In this document: positions 10,805-23,905 of the stretch, in pieces
Numbering within the stretch: position 1 is the first letter of the stretch
How the letters are laid out: every line of letters begins with the position of its first letter
Source: Dimorphilus gyrociliatus
Lineage: Eukaryota > Annelida > Polychaeta > Dinophilidae
Assembly (NCBI GenBank): GCA_904063045.1
Contig: CAJFCJ010000017.1
Location: forward strand, 372,001-436,000
Length of the DNA stretch: 64,000 nt
Reading direction: 5' to 3'
The notes under the pieces: generated by a model
Told to the model about the DNA's origin: nothing
The model's database searches: none
What the model saw: the letters and a program-made list of their open reading frames with translations, nothing else
Program-made: the position numbers and the translations under genes

Positions 10805-12807
10805 ATGGCGGATCAAGCCGAAGGTAGTAATATCAAAGTTGTTGTTAAAACGCCTAAAGAAAAGAAGGAAATAAACATCTCACAAAATGCCACTGTGAAA
10901 GAGGTAAATAAACGCATTGGAAATTTCAGTTTTTGAATGTTGATTGTAAATTATCAACGATTGGGGTAGCGATAATACGGAGCCTTAAGCGCGCAAGTCA
11001 TCTTGGTTACTCATTTTTCTTTTTCACAGTTTCGTCAAAATGTTTCCGAAGCCTTTAGTGCCGACATACAGCAAGTATGCTTAATTTTTGCGGGAAAAAT
11101 ATTGAAGGATGATGACACGCTGTTGCAACATAATATTAAAAACGGACTTACAGTCCATTTAGTAATAAAGAGCAAGGTATGTAACTGATATGCTTTAACC
11201 TTACAATGACTTTCACTAAATAAACTCGCTTCATTTTACAGCCAGAAACACCAACTGCTCCAGCTTCCACACCATCTAGTCAAAATACACCCCAAGGCAC
11301 TCCGCAATCAAATGCCCCTTTCGGCTCAGGATTTCTCGGAGGTTTAGGAGGCTTAGGTGGACTAGAGAATATGGGAATGGGATCTGGAGGTTTATCTGAA
11401 ATGCAGTCTAGACTACAGCAACAAATGATGAATAATCCAGAACACTTACAACAATTAATGAATAACCCCATGGTTGAACAGCTAATGTCTAATCCGGAAG
11501 TCATTCGAACAATGCTTCAGAGTAATCCTCAAATGAGGGACCTTCTTGAAGTAGTTTATATTTATTTAAATTAAAATTTTTAGATTATATTAAATGTTTT
11601 ACTATTCTTTTAGCGAAACCCTGAGATTAACCACGTTCTCAACAATCCCGATTTAATGAGACAAACTCTGGACTTGGCAAGGAATCCAGCTGCGTTTCAA
11701 GAAGTTATGAGAAACCACGATAGGGCTTTATCTAACTTAGAAAGTTTACCCGGTGGCTTTAATCATTTGCAAAGACTTTATCGTGATGTCCAAGAGCCTA
11801 TGATGAATGCCGCTAGCGAATCTATAAATCCTAACCCGTTTGCTGCCCTTGCTAATCAAGGAAATAATAGCGCGAGTTCAACCAACTCTCAAGCCGGAAG
11901 AGAAAATAGTGAACCCCTACCAAATCCGTGGGCACCACCAAGTTCCAGGTCGACCGCAAGCACGGATTCTAATGCTTCGAATACTGGAAATACAAGATCA
12001 GGTACTAGTGGAGGACCTGGCAACATATTCAATTCACCCGAAATGCAGTCATTGGCCTCTCAAATTACAGACAACCCTCAATTAATGCAAAATATGCTCC
12101 AAGCTCCGTATATGCAAGCTATGCTGCAAAACGTATCTTCTAATCCCCAATTGGCTAATCAATTGCTATCGGCTAATCCGATGTTCGCCAACAACCCAGA
12201 ACTTCGAGAAAGAATGTCGAGTCAGTTGCCAGCCATGTTGCAACAAATGCAACGACCAGAAATGCAGGCGCTTATGACTAATCCAAGAGCATTTCAAGCC
12301 ATGATGCAGATTCAGCAAGGCATGCAACAACTACAAACTGAAATTCCGGGTTTAATGAATCCTTCACCAACTTCGACTACTACTACTGGTTCTACCGCCA
12401 CAACGACCAGTTCGGAAAACACCCAAGGGGGAGGACAAGCTCCAGCTGGAAACGAGGCAGTTGGACAATTTATGGCTAATATGTTTTCCCAAATGTCGAC
12501 CGGACAGCAACAGCAACAAGTACGTTTGTTATTTGATATAGCGAAACGTAAATATATTTTTAATACGTGTACTTATCTTTTTTGTTTTTATCTAAGAATA
12601 ATCAACCACCCGAAGAACGATTTGCCTCTCAGTTAGACCAATTAGCATCAATGGGTTTCATAAATAGGGAAGCAAACATTCAAGGTATGTAGGAGAAAAG
12701 TTAATAAACTGGCTAATTTATTCAAACTTATTACTCAATTTTCAGCCTTATTAGCCACCTTTGGAGACGTTAACGCAGCGATAGATCGATTGCTTCAGCA
12801 GCGATGA
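10805..12807 (+). CDS. UBQLN: ubiquilin (UBL-UBA proteasome shuttle)
   Basis: Carries ubiquitinated clients to the proteasome and chaperones membrane-protein precursors in the cytosol. Model: 10805..10903, 11030..11176, 11242..11550, 11614..12519, 12597..12684, 12746..12807, giving 536 aa. Domains in order: an N-terminal ubiquitin-like domain (residues 9-82, with [15 protein letters not shown]); a Gly-rich linker ([14 protein letters not shown]); STI1-type Met/Asn/Pro repeats ([20 protein letters not shown] and a second set around [18 protein letters not shown]); a Ser/Thr/Gly-rich linker; and a C-terminal UBA domain ([36 protein letters not shown], quoted in overlapping parts: [22 protein letters not shown]). 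The final exon completes UBA helix 3. All introns are phase-consistent. It is close to the length of human UBQLN1/2 without the PXX repeats of UBQLN2. Confidence 0.96.
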
Positions 12808-13051
12808 TTACTATTCATCACAAAACCAAAAAATATTAAATAAAAATTGTATTTTTTGTGTCGTATAATTTTACGTATTGGTATAGTACGTATTATCAGT
12901 AAAGCGTACATTTATTATTATATTATTTGATAATCATTTCAAAAGATCGACTCGGATAATCGCTGTCGTATTTAAAAAAAAAACAAATTGAATTTTCATT
13001 ATTCTTTCATTTTCATTATAATACATAATTTTTTGAAAAGTAACCAACACA

Positions 13052-16000
13052 TCATGGTTTTCTGAATTCGAAACCACAAAGGTCGTAAATGGTGTCGCAG
13101 AAAGTTGCGTAGTTGACGTTATCGTATATGTTGGCTATCTGTTTTTTTTAATTGTAAGAAAGTTAAGAGTTATTCTGTTGAATAAATTAAAAAGAAGATA
13201 ATTTTACCTTGGCATTAAAGGCATCTAGAAGGGTGTTCCATTCAAATTCGGACGACACCGTTCCAGCAAGCTGAAGTTCATTAAGAACTCTACGGAATTG
13301 ATTTCTTGTTACCGTTCCATTGTGAACTTTATCGTAATCTTCGAACAAAGGGTATAATTGTATTCGTCTTTGTTTCACCTCCTTGGCGATACGATCTAGA
13401 ATGTTCTTAACCGTCTGATAATGCTCTTTTGGTAATTTTCGCTCCAGATTTTCAGATGGTCTGTACTGCTCAACCGACCTAAGTGGCTGTTTTTCTAAAT
13501 GATCAACTGTAAATATTTGTTCTACATCTCTGGAGAATCTCTCCCACTCAATATGATTAGGTTTCGCAGCCGCATAATGATCTTCCACTATAGCCAATTC
13601 AGATTCTGTCAGTTCAAATCTGCAGAGATCCAGAGCCCGACGGAAATTGGTTCTATGAATACAACCATGACGTAATTTATCATAATCTCTCATCCATTCG
13701 TGAATTCTAACCCGTTCTTTAAAGACTTTTCTCTTAATCTTTTCGAATATGCATTCTAGATCTCTACCTGGATTGATTTCTGGTAATTTTGCTTTATCGT
13801 TTGCTAATCTTATATCGGCTAATCTTTGAAGGTAGCGTAATTCTAGTTCCGGCTGTGGTTCCAAATCACTCAAAAATGCCTTGTAATTGAATCCATCATC
13901 ATTACAATAACAAGCTTCAATTGCTACTATTTCTGCCTCAGTTAAAGCTAATTCTCCCATACTTAAAGCTTGGCGGAATTGACGTTTATTCACGTGACCA
14001 CGATTATGTCTGTCAAAGTCTTGAAATATAGGTTTTAACAGTACTCTACGGTGGTCGACCCTATCATGTAGCTTTTGCATAGCCTCCTGGTAACATTTTT
14101 GATGATCGGCAGAGGCTGTTTGCATATTAATTGTTCCAGGTTTAGGCAATAGTTGCTTTTCCATTCCTGGTGGATCAATCTCGGCTGCAAAGAGAGTCCA
14201 CTTTATCATTTCCGGATTGTCTGAATCCCGGTAACGATTTGCTAATGCCTCAAATTGAGCAGGGCTAAGGTTAATCGTCCCGATAGAACTAAGACCTAAG
14301 TCGCTTAATCCCCTTCTAAAGCGTGATTTCGAGATAGATCCACTCCTTAACTGGTCATAATCGGCGAAGCACTGTTCAATTCTTCTCGAATTAGAGTGTA
14401 CATGATTACGAATAAGAGCTAAAAGCATTTCCATATCAACTTTAGAAGTATCAATAGAATTGTCCACTTTTGGTTTCACACTGTCCGCCATTTCCCATAC
14501 TTCGGGCTTCTCCGTTCCCTGAGCATAGTTGACAAAATCTATAAAACAAAAAGAATAGGATTGATAAGAAATACGTCAATTTTCCTTCTTTGGAATAGAA
14601 CAAACCCTGATCAACAGCTTGAACGAAACCAGGATAGTTTATATCACCAGTTGTAGGATCAGCAAATTTTCGGCAAAGCAATTTGAAATCTTCAGCCGAA
14701 ACATTCAAACTTAAGAAGTGTAACATTCGACTAAATTGATTTGGAGTCATTACACGGGTGAAGGCAGTACTCTGTTAATGAATCCAATTATGAGTATTAA
14801 TATTTTAAATAATAAATTAATAAATAGCTTTACTCTATCAAAATCTCTAAAGTACTGGAACATCATGATTCTCCTCTGACGAACTTTTTCAGATATTTCT
14901 TCTAATACGTGTAATACTCTTCTTTCTTCTTCACCACTTAATTGTGGTAGGTTCTAAGCAGATGTAATAAAGCGTTATACTTATTAACGGTTAAATTAGT
15001 CAAATTACCCTTCCCAATGCCCCAGTTGGAGGTCTGTGAACAGTTAGCAAAGGTTTCTTTTCTAAATCTGGCTCATTGAAGACTAGAAGAAAAAGGATGA
15101 TTGATTAGCACTAGCCAATATGGTTTTGTTGTTTGTTTTCCTTACCGTTTTCTAATACATCAACAAACTCTTTGTACCCTACTCTACCATCGCAGCGTTT
15201 GTAGAATTCCACTACTTTTTGCATATCCCCTCTGGACAGTTGGGCTTCACTACCAATTGCCAAAGAAAGACCACATATAAACTGTTGCTCAGTAATAACT
15301 CCTGAACGCAGAGGATCGTAATCCTTAAAGAATTCAGGTGTTCTAACTCGGTGTTTATGTACAGCAATACGAATTCTATCGAATATTTCTTGAAGACTTT
15401 TGTCCTCCTTTGTCTAAAGAGAATATATATATTTGTTACATTCAGGTAAATTTATATAAGTATGTCTACAAACATGAACTTTGAAGGCAGAGTCTGCTGG
15501 TTGATTAACTCTATTCAAACCTTCAGGTTCGAAGTTCGCTTGAAGATCTTCAATATCGCGATGTAAATTCAAATAATTAATTAGACCATGTTGCGCAGGA
15601 TCTCTATATTTATTTATTAAATCTGCCATATCACTCTCATTCACTTCCGGGGGTTTTGGTATACTTCTATAGAACTATCGAATAATATTTATATATATAT
15701 AGATATTTATTTATGACTGGAAGATATTAATATTGATCCTTCTTACTTGACTGAAATTAATTAAGCCTCTGTGATGAGTATCAAAATCTTCGCATTCCGT
15801 TCTTAAATTAATACCACGATACTTGTAGAATTTTCCAAGTTTCATTAATAGAAGACGAAGATTTTCTTCCGTTGCTTGATCTTGCGGTATTATCGTACGA
15901 TTACCCAAACTAATTAAATTATTAACATATAGTATATAGTATACATAAATTGTAGGTATACTAACTATTCGGGATAATCATAAACTTGATTATTAGGATT

Positions 16001-16356
16001 AACGTCCATCCTGTTTGGATCAACTCTCTTTTCAATATTTTTGCAAAATTCTCTATAGTTGAAATTGCCTCTGCCATAGTAATCTTTGAGAATTTCCTCC
16101 TCTTCAGCTGCTAACTTAATACCAACATTTTGCCATAGAACACGGAAGAATTGAGAATCTAAACAAGAATATCAATATTTTCATTGTAATATAGTTGAGT
16201 TGTTTTTTATAAAAAAAAAAGAAAAATTAGCTCACCAGTAACAAAACCGGATCGGAGTTTGTCATAGTCAAGAAAGAGTTCGTTTGGTCTTATCCGCTTT
16301 GTTAATGTAATAGAACGGATTTTTTCTTCAATGTTACCTATTCCGTTTGAGTTCAT
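13052..16356 (-). CDS. 907-aa protein of repeated degenerate EF-hand modules
   Basis: Model: complement of 13052..13138, 13208..14538, 14606..14771, 14834..14953, 15009..15082, 15146..15413, 15474..15674, 15747..15909, 15966..16158, 16236..16356; every junction keeps phase. The protein repeats a module containing a helix, then F-x-D-Y/F-D-x-L-R-x-G-x-V/I, then a helix with FRRxL: for example DYDKLRSGFVT near the N-terminus, DYDPLRSGVITEQQF, DFDRHNRGHVNKRQFRQAL, DYDKLRHGCIHRTNFRRAL and DYDKVHNGTVTRNQFRRVL. These look like EF-hands in which loop position 5 and the final Glu are replaced, so most probably bind calcium weakly or not at all. Each module pairs with a second hand ending in a YRD..... 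region. Proteins of this style occur in ciliated eukaryotes (EFCAB6-like), so a ciliary or sperm role is possible, but that is inference. Two internal donors are GTTTGT. Confidence 0.82.
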
Positions 16357-16855
16357 GTCGTTTTCTTTGCAAGTTTGACTATGCTTATCAGAGTACTTAA
16401 TAAAGTTATTTTGATTATATTACCTCCAGTCTTCTGTTTTAGCAACGAAAACGCTTTTGTCGTCTGCTCAACGCGTTGTTACTAAGGCGATAGCAGACGC
16501 TTGAGACAGCCATTTTTTTAATCGTCAGAGTATAACTCTAAAGCGAAAAACAATCACCTAGTAAAGAGTGTAACGCGGGGTTAAATATTAGAAAAAATAC
16601 TAGTGATAATATACAATTTATTAGAAAAGGCCAACTTTCAAGCAGACTGTGAATATTATAATTATATTTATTGTCATAAATAAGTTAATTTACTTATTTA
16701 TTTATATTTTAAAACTTGTTTTTAACAATGGAGAGCTTTCCTAAAAAATAATACTTTTTAATAAATACGTCATTTATATAGGAACAATTAAAAATTGTTG
16801 AATAGGCATATAGAATACAACAGATGTTTTTCTTTTTTAGGTTACTTTCGTATTT
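16357..16855. other. spacer between HAX1 and the EF-hand gene
   Basis: About 500 bp between two minus-strand genes. It must hold the HAX1 3' end and the EF-hand gene promoter. The part at 16430-16540 is less AT-rich (ACGCGTTGTT) and is the likelier promoter. No other gene is seen. Confidence 0.5.
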
Positions 16856-17886
16856 TCACCTTTTAAAAAAGTTGAATAAACTTCCGAATAAAGGCTCTTT
16901 ATCATCTATTGGTAGAATTTCTATAAGGAAAAATAACATGTATTTTTTATTGATGGACACCGCTGAATTTTGTTAATACAAACTTTCTGATGCAGTATTA
17001 TTTTCAATAACATTTACACTTCCGTCTGGTTTCGTCTCTTTCTCCATTTGATAAATGCCATCTCCAGTCTGTCGTTTAACAATATGCTTCTCTCCGTCAT
17101 TCGTTCTAATAATCGTTTCTTCTTCAACATTCTAAAATAGAAAAATTGTTTTTCAATTATTTCCAATGAAATAGATTTATTGAACATTTAACTTACAGAT
17201 CCTGTTGTTGTTCTTGAATAATAGCTAAAAGAGAAAATAGGATTCATAGTTTGTGGTTGTTTTTCAGTCATATGTCGATCTTGTTGAGTCTGAGACCAAA
17301 TATCGGCGAAATTCTCTTTATTTATTTTTCCGTCAAGATCAGAATCTTGTTTGGTATCACTAGGATTTTCTGGAATATTCCAAATGGAATCGTCTTTTGG
17401 AATCTGTAATTAATAGAGTTAATTAGAACATTTAAAAGTTACTGTTCAAATTTGTAAAATATCTCATTTAGAATAAAATCTTACAATTGTTTTTGGTGAA
17501 CGATTTTCATGACCCTCTGGTTTTAGCATGTGATCTCTCGGTGATAAGTTCTCATTTTCGTCTGATAAAGCTCCATTAGGTAATTCCGGAAACTGATTCT
17601 GACCTATTCCAATATTAGCTCCATTAAACATGCTATCAAACTCCTTACACATTTGATCAAAGTTTCTAAACATGTTATCTAAATTCCCAAAAATTACATC
17701 AGATTCAGACGTCATATTATCACTCTCATCAAATGCGCGATTAAAGCCGAACGATCGAGGTTCGCTGTAATTATTTATTTTTAAATTAAATAATAATATT
17801 ATAAAATATTTTATTAGTATTTATATTTACAATTCATCATAATTTCGAGTTGGTAAACCGAAAAAAGATCTTATAAAGTCATTCAT
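16856..17886 (-). CDS. HAX1: HAX1-like protein
   Basis: HCLS1-associated protein X-1 family: mitochondrial/cytosolic anti-apoptotic protein, a cofactor for HtrA2/PARL and CLPB in vertebrates. Model: complement of 16856..16920, 16984..17131, 17197..17403, 17485..17764, 17831..17886, giving 251 aa (human 279). The N-terminus MNDFIRSFFGLPTR corresponds to the MSxFDLFRGFFGFP start of HAX1. It continues with FGFNRAFDESD, an acidic-aromatic region with NMFRNFDQMCKEFDSMF, the conserved SPRDHMLKPEG block (LRDSMLKYPD in human), the NPIFSFSYYSRTTTGS and EEETIIRTNDGEKH region, and a C-terminal PLFGSLFNFFKR tail like the human LFLGRWFRSR end. The last intron uses the weak donor GTTTGT. Reading through it gives a stop four residues on (ESLY), a possible shorter isoform. 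Head-to-head with the START gene. Confidence 0.85.
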
Positions 17887-18166
17887 TATTATGATTATTA
17901 ACTGGTAATATTTTTTGCCAAAAAACTATTTCGTATTTTTGAAATGTAATAACTTTTCTTAATAAAAAATAGAGAAATATTCATTTAAAAGTAATTATTT
18001 CAAGTGAGTTTTTTAAAAAAATCCATAAATTCAACTTTTTGTTGCCACCTGGCGTTTATGCTGATTACCATCACGCCACTACTTAGTAAGAGGCGTCAGG
18101 CGATTATTATATATAGGGCTACTGTACACTGAAGTGAATAACACTGCTCATAGTTGTTAAACAGAT
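17887..18166. promoter_or_regulatory. shared upstream region of HAX1 and the START-domain gene
   Basis: 280 bp between divergent start codons. A CTCF-like core (GCCACCT, the reverse complement of AGGTGGC) lies at 18044-18050 and a TATATATAG word at 18110. An acceptor-like GTTAAACAG ends 2 bases before the START ATG. Confidence 0.45.
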
Positions 18167-19318
18167 ATGAGTCCAATAGAGTCTGATTATATCAACAAAC
18201 GTAATGAAGTTATCAGGATCATTGAAAAATACTCAAGTGTGGATGATTGGAGTGTTTTGAAACAAGACGTAAGTAGGCTAAAATCGAATACTTTACAAAT
18301 CACCCGTTTACCGGTGAATTTTCAACCTTACTTAAAGTTTATTTCTGTTGCTAAAAACAGCAATCGCATACGATCGTTTATAGTAGAAAGTCATCAGAAT
18401 GGAATGGAACAATGTAAGTATAATATTATCAAATAGTAAGACAAAGTATATTTTTCTTTCAGCCTAGAACACCCCCTTTCCTTTCGATCCTATAATCCTT
18501 CTTTCTATCTTTCTATCTATCTATATAATACAACTTTGTTCAACTTTATTCGCACAGATTCAAAATTGAAGGTCCAGTAAACGCTAGTCCTGAGATTGTT
18601 AGAAGATACGTATGCCCAAGAATAAAAAATGGGCCGAGATCAAAGTGGGACTCTGCTATACAGAATATTCGCTGTATCCAAACGGTCAATGACGCGACCG
18701 ATATATTAAATTTCTCAACTCCTAGTCACGCAGGAGGTTTGATAGCCGAAAGAGATTTTGTAGAACTAGTCTTTCATCACAGCTCTGACACCTATGCAGC
18801 GACAATGAGTAAGTTTAAGTTACTAATAAAATAAATAACCGCAAGATTAAGGTTCAATCCCTTTGGTAAGAATTTTCTATTGACCTTAAAATTATTGCAA
18901 CAGGTGTATCAGTTGAACACGATGATTGTCCAGCCAAGCATAAAATAGTACGGGCCCAGAATTTCCCATCTGCTATGGTTTGTTACAGAAATCCATCGTT
19001 AGTACATATGTTTTCTATAACTTATAACAACTATTTTAATTTATAAAGACCAGGTATTAATTCTTTTATTGTACTTAAAAACAAAACAGGGATCCACTTA
19101 AAACGAAGTTGACAATGTACGTTCAAACCAATCCTCGTGGTTCATTTTTAATAAGAGTATTATCTGAAAAAGCCATACCGTCTATTATGTGCAAATTCAT
19201 GGAAGAATTAAGAGATGCCATCACTAATGACTTCAAACTTATCGAATCACCTGCAGAAATAAAAGGTACTACTAACGATATTGAAATTGGTGAAGATGCT
19301 TCGACTATAAAGCCATGA
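18167..19318 (+). CDS. START-domain lipid-transfer protein (STARD4/5/6-like)
   Basis: Soluble single-START-domain protein, a family that moves sterols or bile acids between membranes. Model: 18167..18268, 18361..18413, 18558..18808, 18904..18997, 19090..19318, giving 242 aa. The first intron (18269-18360) is open in frame, but using its strong GTAAGT donor and CAG acceptor gives WSVLKQD joined to QSHTIVYSRKSSEWNG and IFKIEG. This restores START strand order (the YRGEG block of STARD5). Later blocks: RYVCPRIKNGPRSKWD (STARD5 VGGLRVKWDENV), the SxPSHAGGLIAERDFVELV block (ISPRDFVDLV), VEHDDCPAKHKIVRAQNFPS, CYRNPSDPLKTKLTMYVQTN, and the C-terminal helix. The ligand cannot be read from sequence. 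Confidence 0.88.
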
Positions 19319-20377
19319 ATTGACTGTTAATAATTGTTAAATGACGAATTAACAATAATAATATTAATAATTATTATTATTCGAATGACAAATAATAGAT
19401 CTTATATTACTGTTAAGATCTTTCACCCAACCAAACCTTAAAGAATGCTGCTCTTGTGGATGCCATATCGTAAGAAGTATTAGTTATTAATTATTATTTT
19501 TCATTTTTTTTTGGGGGGACGGAGGGAGAATTATTCAAATAAATGAAATATTAAATACAAAAAATTGAACACATGTTAAAACCTTTCGTTATTGTCTACT
19601 CATACCGACGTCTCTCTCTTCATTTACATTCAATTGTATCCATAACTACGTAGTAGTCTTTTTTTTTTATTCGTATTTTTTTTCTTTAGACAACCTTTCG
19701 TTAGAAAAATATAGTAGTCTATAAAAAAAACATTACCATAGGCCTAAATAATCAAATATTATCAGTAAATGACGAATTAAGTAATTTTGGATAAGTTTTT
19801 GCAGTGCTAATTTTTTTCCCCTCATTTTACGCAGTTGAATTATTTAAATCCGAATAAATACTGATTATGCAACATTTAAAATATCTATTATAAGATAACA
19901 AAGAATAAGTTTCGAATGCAGCGATCGAATGATACACAATAACAATCAAAGTATCACTATTGCTTACAGCTGCATATATCCTTCTCTCTCTCTCTCTCTC
20001 TATTTCTCTCTATTTACATATTTTTTTTTACCTATCGTTATTGTGCAAATTTGTATTTATTCAATGTTGATCAATTTCTTATTTTATATAGGTTAATTAT
20101 TCGATTTTTCTCTATAATTTACCAATTATTTGAATTTTTTTCTTTCAAATCCTCCCTAGTTATGCATTATTAATTAGCCGGTTAATTTTTTTTTTGTAAC
20201 CTAGAATTTGCTGGTTTCTTCTTTTTTTATTTTCTAATTGTTCTCAAAAGAGCATTTGATTCTATTGTTACAGCCTGTTTTGGTCCAATTTCGATTTGAA
20301 TTTCTTACCAGTTTTCTTTAAGAGTACGTTACTATTTTGCCATTCTTAAAACTCATGCTTTTTTTCTGTAATGAGTA
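19319..20377. other. intergenic, AT-rich
   Basis: No gene seen. Contains a TAGGCCTA palindrome (19739-19746), T-rich runs and a (TC)n microsatellite at 19981-20015. The last 150 bases are the likely REXO4 promoter. Confidence 0.6.
19981..20015. repeat. (TC)n microsatellite
   Basis: About nine TC units followed by imperfect TTTCTC repeats. Confidence 0.85.
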
Positions 20378-21818
20378 ATGGGTGAGAAAAAGACCAAAAA
20401 ACGTCCTAATTCGAATAGAAATGAATCGAGCAGTTTGAAAAAAAGGGTAAAGTTAGATGAAGAGGACACAGAGGCAGAAAAACAGTCAAAAGTATCCAGT
20501 GAGGACCTAAGTCTTGTCAATAAAATAATTCAAGGTGCTCCATCGTCAAATTGGAAGGCGTTACAAGCTGTTAGATTCAGTTCTTTTCATGTATACTTTT
20601 ATATGAGAAATTAATCCGAAGAATTTTCCCTTCTTAGAAAATAGCTCCTTCGGGATCAAACGCGAAAAGAAAGCCTAAGCGAAAAACTGAGAATAAACAG
20701 TAAGCAATAGTTCATCTTCGTTCTACAGACTCTATTTTTATCATAATTAATATTTTAAGATCGTCGAAACTATGGTTTGACGGTGTAGACGAAGAATTAT
20801 TGGATGATGACGTTAAAGATACAAAAGAGAAGTCGAAAAAGAAAGGACCAACTGACAAAAAAGAGTAAGAGATGAGTTTATGAGTAATCAGCATTAAAGA
20901 ATTGAAAGGGGAAGGGAGGGAGTCATATCTTCATAAGCAGTCTAATTCAATTACTACTATGATAAAGCACTTGTAATACTTTTACATTAAAAGACTTTTC
21001 TGTCTATATTTTACTGATTAATCGTTTGAAAAAGAACAACAAAAGACAATTTTTCAATTATATCTAAATATAGGTTATAACTTTATAGATTAACAAAAGC
21101 AATAGCAATGGATTGTGAGATGGTTGGAATAGGGGAAAAAGGTCGAGAATCAATGTTAGCTAGAGTCTCTCTTGTTAATCAGCACGGAGTCTGTGTCTAC
21201 GACGAATTCGTTAAACCGAGAGAAAAGGTTACCGACTATAGAACATTTGTTAGCGGTATTAGAAAATCTGATTTTGCTGCAGGTTTTTGTTACTCTATTC
21301 AATTTAAATTGTTAACCGTCTTACTCATAAAACATAACTTTCCTTCTAGCAAAAAGTTTTGATGTTGTACAAAAAGAAGTTTATAACATCATAAAGGATA
21401 GAATACTTGTTGGACACGCTTTGGATAATGATATGAAAGTAATTATTATCAATTGAACAGGGGAATTTATATAGTATTAGTAATAAAAGTAATTTCTATA
21501 ATTTTACAGGTTCTATATTTGGATCATCCAAAAAGTAAAGTAAGAGATTCAGCAAGGTATAGGCCATTTAAGGCGTTGTTTAATGGTAAAACACCTTCGT
21601 TGAAGAAACTTGCTGATAAATTATTAAATATGACTATTCAAACTGGAGAGCATAGCTCCGTCCAAGACGCTCAAGCCGTTATGGCAGTTTATATGACAAG
21701 GAGAAAAAAATGGGAAACCGAAATGAAGTTAAGAAAACCAGTTGTAGCTCCATTAAGTAAAGGAAAGTCATCAAAAAAAAGACTGAAAACAAAGAGGGGG
21801 AAAAAGAACAAAGAATAG
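20378..21818 (+). CDS. REXO4: RNA exonuclease 4 (REXO4), DEDDh 3'-5' exonuclease
   Basis: Nucleolar exonuclease linked to rRNA processing in yeast (Rex4). Model: 20378..20569, 20638..20699, 20760..20864, 21089..21282, 21350..21438, 21510..21818, giving 316 aa. Residues 1-118 are Lys-rich and low-complexity, with nuclear/nucleolar targeting patches ([24 protein letters not shown]). The exonuclease domain runs from about 122 to 280 with Exo I MDCEMVG (Asp128, Glu130), Exo [12 protein letters not shown], and Exo [13 protein letters not shown], which supplies the catalytic His and the final Asp. The tail is again basic ([18 protein letters not shown]). The intron after DFAA begins GTTTTT, a weak donor, but phase and the family sequence [11 protein letters not shown] across the junction support it. 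Confidence 0.94.
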
Positions 21819-23905
21819 GAATGTTTAATATTTTCTCTCTAAATCTTTAATAACAATATATCTTCTACATTTATTATGCTCTCTACCAAGACCGATTAAT
21901 GCATTAGAACATAATAAATTCAAAGCTCTGTTTGCGAAGTAAATAATTTCATTTAACAAAAAGAAAATATTTAATACAAAAAAAGCGATAAACAAGAAAT
22001 ACTTTTCACTTGTAAACAAGTAATTATTTTTCTTGATACAAAACGAAAGATTTCTAAAGGACCTTTCATATATTACCTTCTATTCGAAATAATGAAACAT
22101 TGTTCCTCCCAGCGACGTTCTATTAGACAGTCTAAGAATATACTTTATCCGAAAGCTTCTTGTTTTTCAATCTGATAAAAAATGAGTAGAAGAAACATCC
22201 TAATTGCAATTCGCCTATATGTTTTTGTTGACGTAACACAATTATACCTTAGGTATTTAAATAGGCCTATTAAACTTATACATTTAAATTAGAAGCATAA
22301 AGTAGTTCCGGGTGAAGATTCTGTTTTATTATTAGGTATCAATATAGAAAAACCTGGTTATTGGATGAGGTTACTAAAATTAATAAAAGACAAAAAAGTG
22401 TTTCATATTACGGATAAAATAAAATTATGTAATCTAATATTGTAAAGTACGAGCATTATAACAGGGAAAAAGAAACTAAAGGTAAAATATCTGCCTTTGA
22501 CAACGGCCTTACTAATTAACAATAAAGGTATAGTGTATCCTGTTTCTTTCGGACAAAAGTACTAAGGTTATTCATCCTAAAGAGGACATAATTAAAAAAC
22601 TTTTCGGAAGGCATGATACGTTGAAATATTCATGTGTTTTAAGCAGACGAGTAGTGAATAAACAGTATATATTAGATAGTTATATGAATATTATATAAAA
22701 ATTACATGAACCTTAATATCCTTATACATTAATTCAGCTCTAGATATATCAGATATGGACTTTCTGATTTATTTATAGTAGACTAACTAATTATGGCGTG
22801 GGTGATTATACACTGTTAAATCATATTTAGAAATAATATATTGAATAGACTGTCTGTTAATATTACATTAGTACTTAGCTATACGCATATACAGTTCATA
22901 TATATTAGTATATATATACTTGGGAATACTTCTTTCCTTGTATCTATAACTCTTCTTCTCATTTCCATCTTCGGATGATGATGATCATCATTTTCTCTCT
23001 TTTCTTAATAAAAAATTGACCTTATCTATGCATTTTTCAGCTTATCAAATTTTACTCTAACGAGGACAATTATATATAACAATTGATACCTGTTTTTACA
23101 TGTAGCTAACGTGATCGTCGTGCTTCAAATTAGCGTATGGTTCTTATTTGATCCACTATTACCGTTAATTAAGGAAATTATCAGATACTGTAAAAAAGGA
23201 AAATTCTAATTTGTAGAGGTGTTTTTTTTTATTTAAAAAAAGAAGGAGATAGATTTCATTTATAAATAACTAGCATATAAGGAATTAAGGAGGGTTAAAG
23301 GAAATTGCAGTCCTTCTATATTTGCTTACATAGAAATTCTCTTTTAATTATTATCTGAAAGAAGTCTGAAAGGATGATTATTTAAATAGTACTATTTCTC
23401 GGAAAGGGAGTCTCGTGTGTTCCCTCTTCCTTTTCCATGCTTAAATTTTCTTTTTAATCATAGAATTGTCAGTGTATAGTTTCTTAAGTTAGTAAATATT
23501 TAACATCTCTCTACTCTTTATATTCCAGCCTTTTTACATGCTTACCTATAGGTACATTATAAATATGTATAAATACGCACATATATATATACATATATAT
23601 ATACTGCATATACTGTATATGAAATTAGATCTAAAGCACTATTATATGTTTTTGGCCTATTGCAGTTTCAGGATACTGCATATCTGTTAACGAACGACTT
23701 TCGACGTCGGCAAGGATTTCTATAATTTAATCTTTTTAATTAAAAAAATCCAATTGCTTCAAGTGAATATTTGTAAGCTTTTGAGAAATGATATTTTTTT
23801 AATGGACTGTTTGTTAAGTCGTATTTAAACAAGTTTTGTTTCTTCAAAGGAAGGATATATTTACTTGGAACTGTACTTTTTACGCATTATCGCTCAACTG
23901 AGGAC
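21819..23905. other. 2.1 kb intergenic, AT-rich
   Basis: No reading frame of note on either strand. Contains a TAGGCCTA palindrome at 22262-22269 and a TA-rich block at 23580-23625 with the word TATACTGTATAT. Probably the REXO4 3' region and MRPL37 promoter with unassigned DNA between. Confidence 0.55.

Noticed and set aside
18167-18436. Continuous 89-codon first exon of the START gene
   Set aside because: Reading straight through puts the next exon out of phase and inserts 30 residues; splicing 18269-18360 restores both phase and the START fold.
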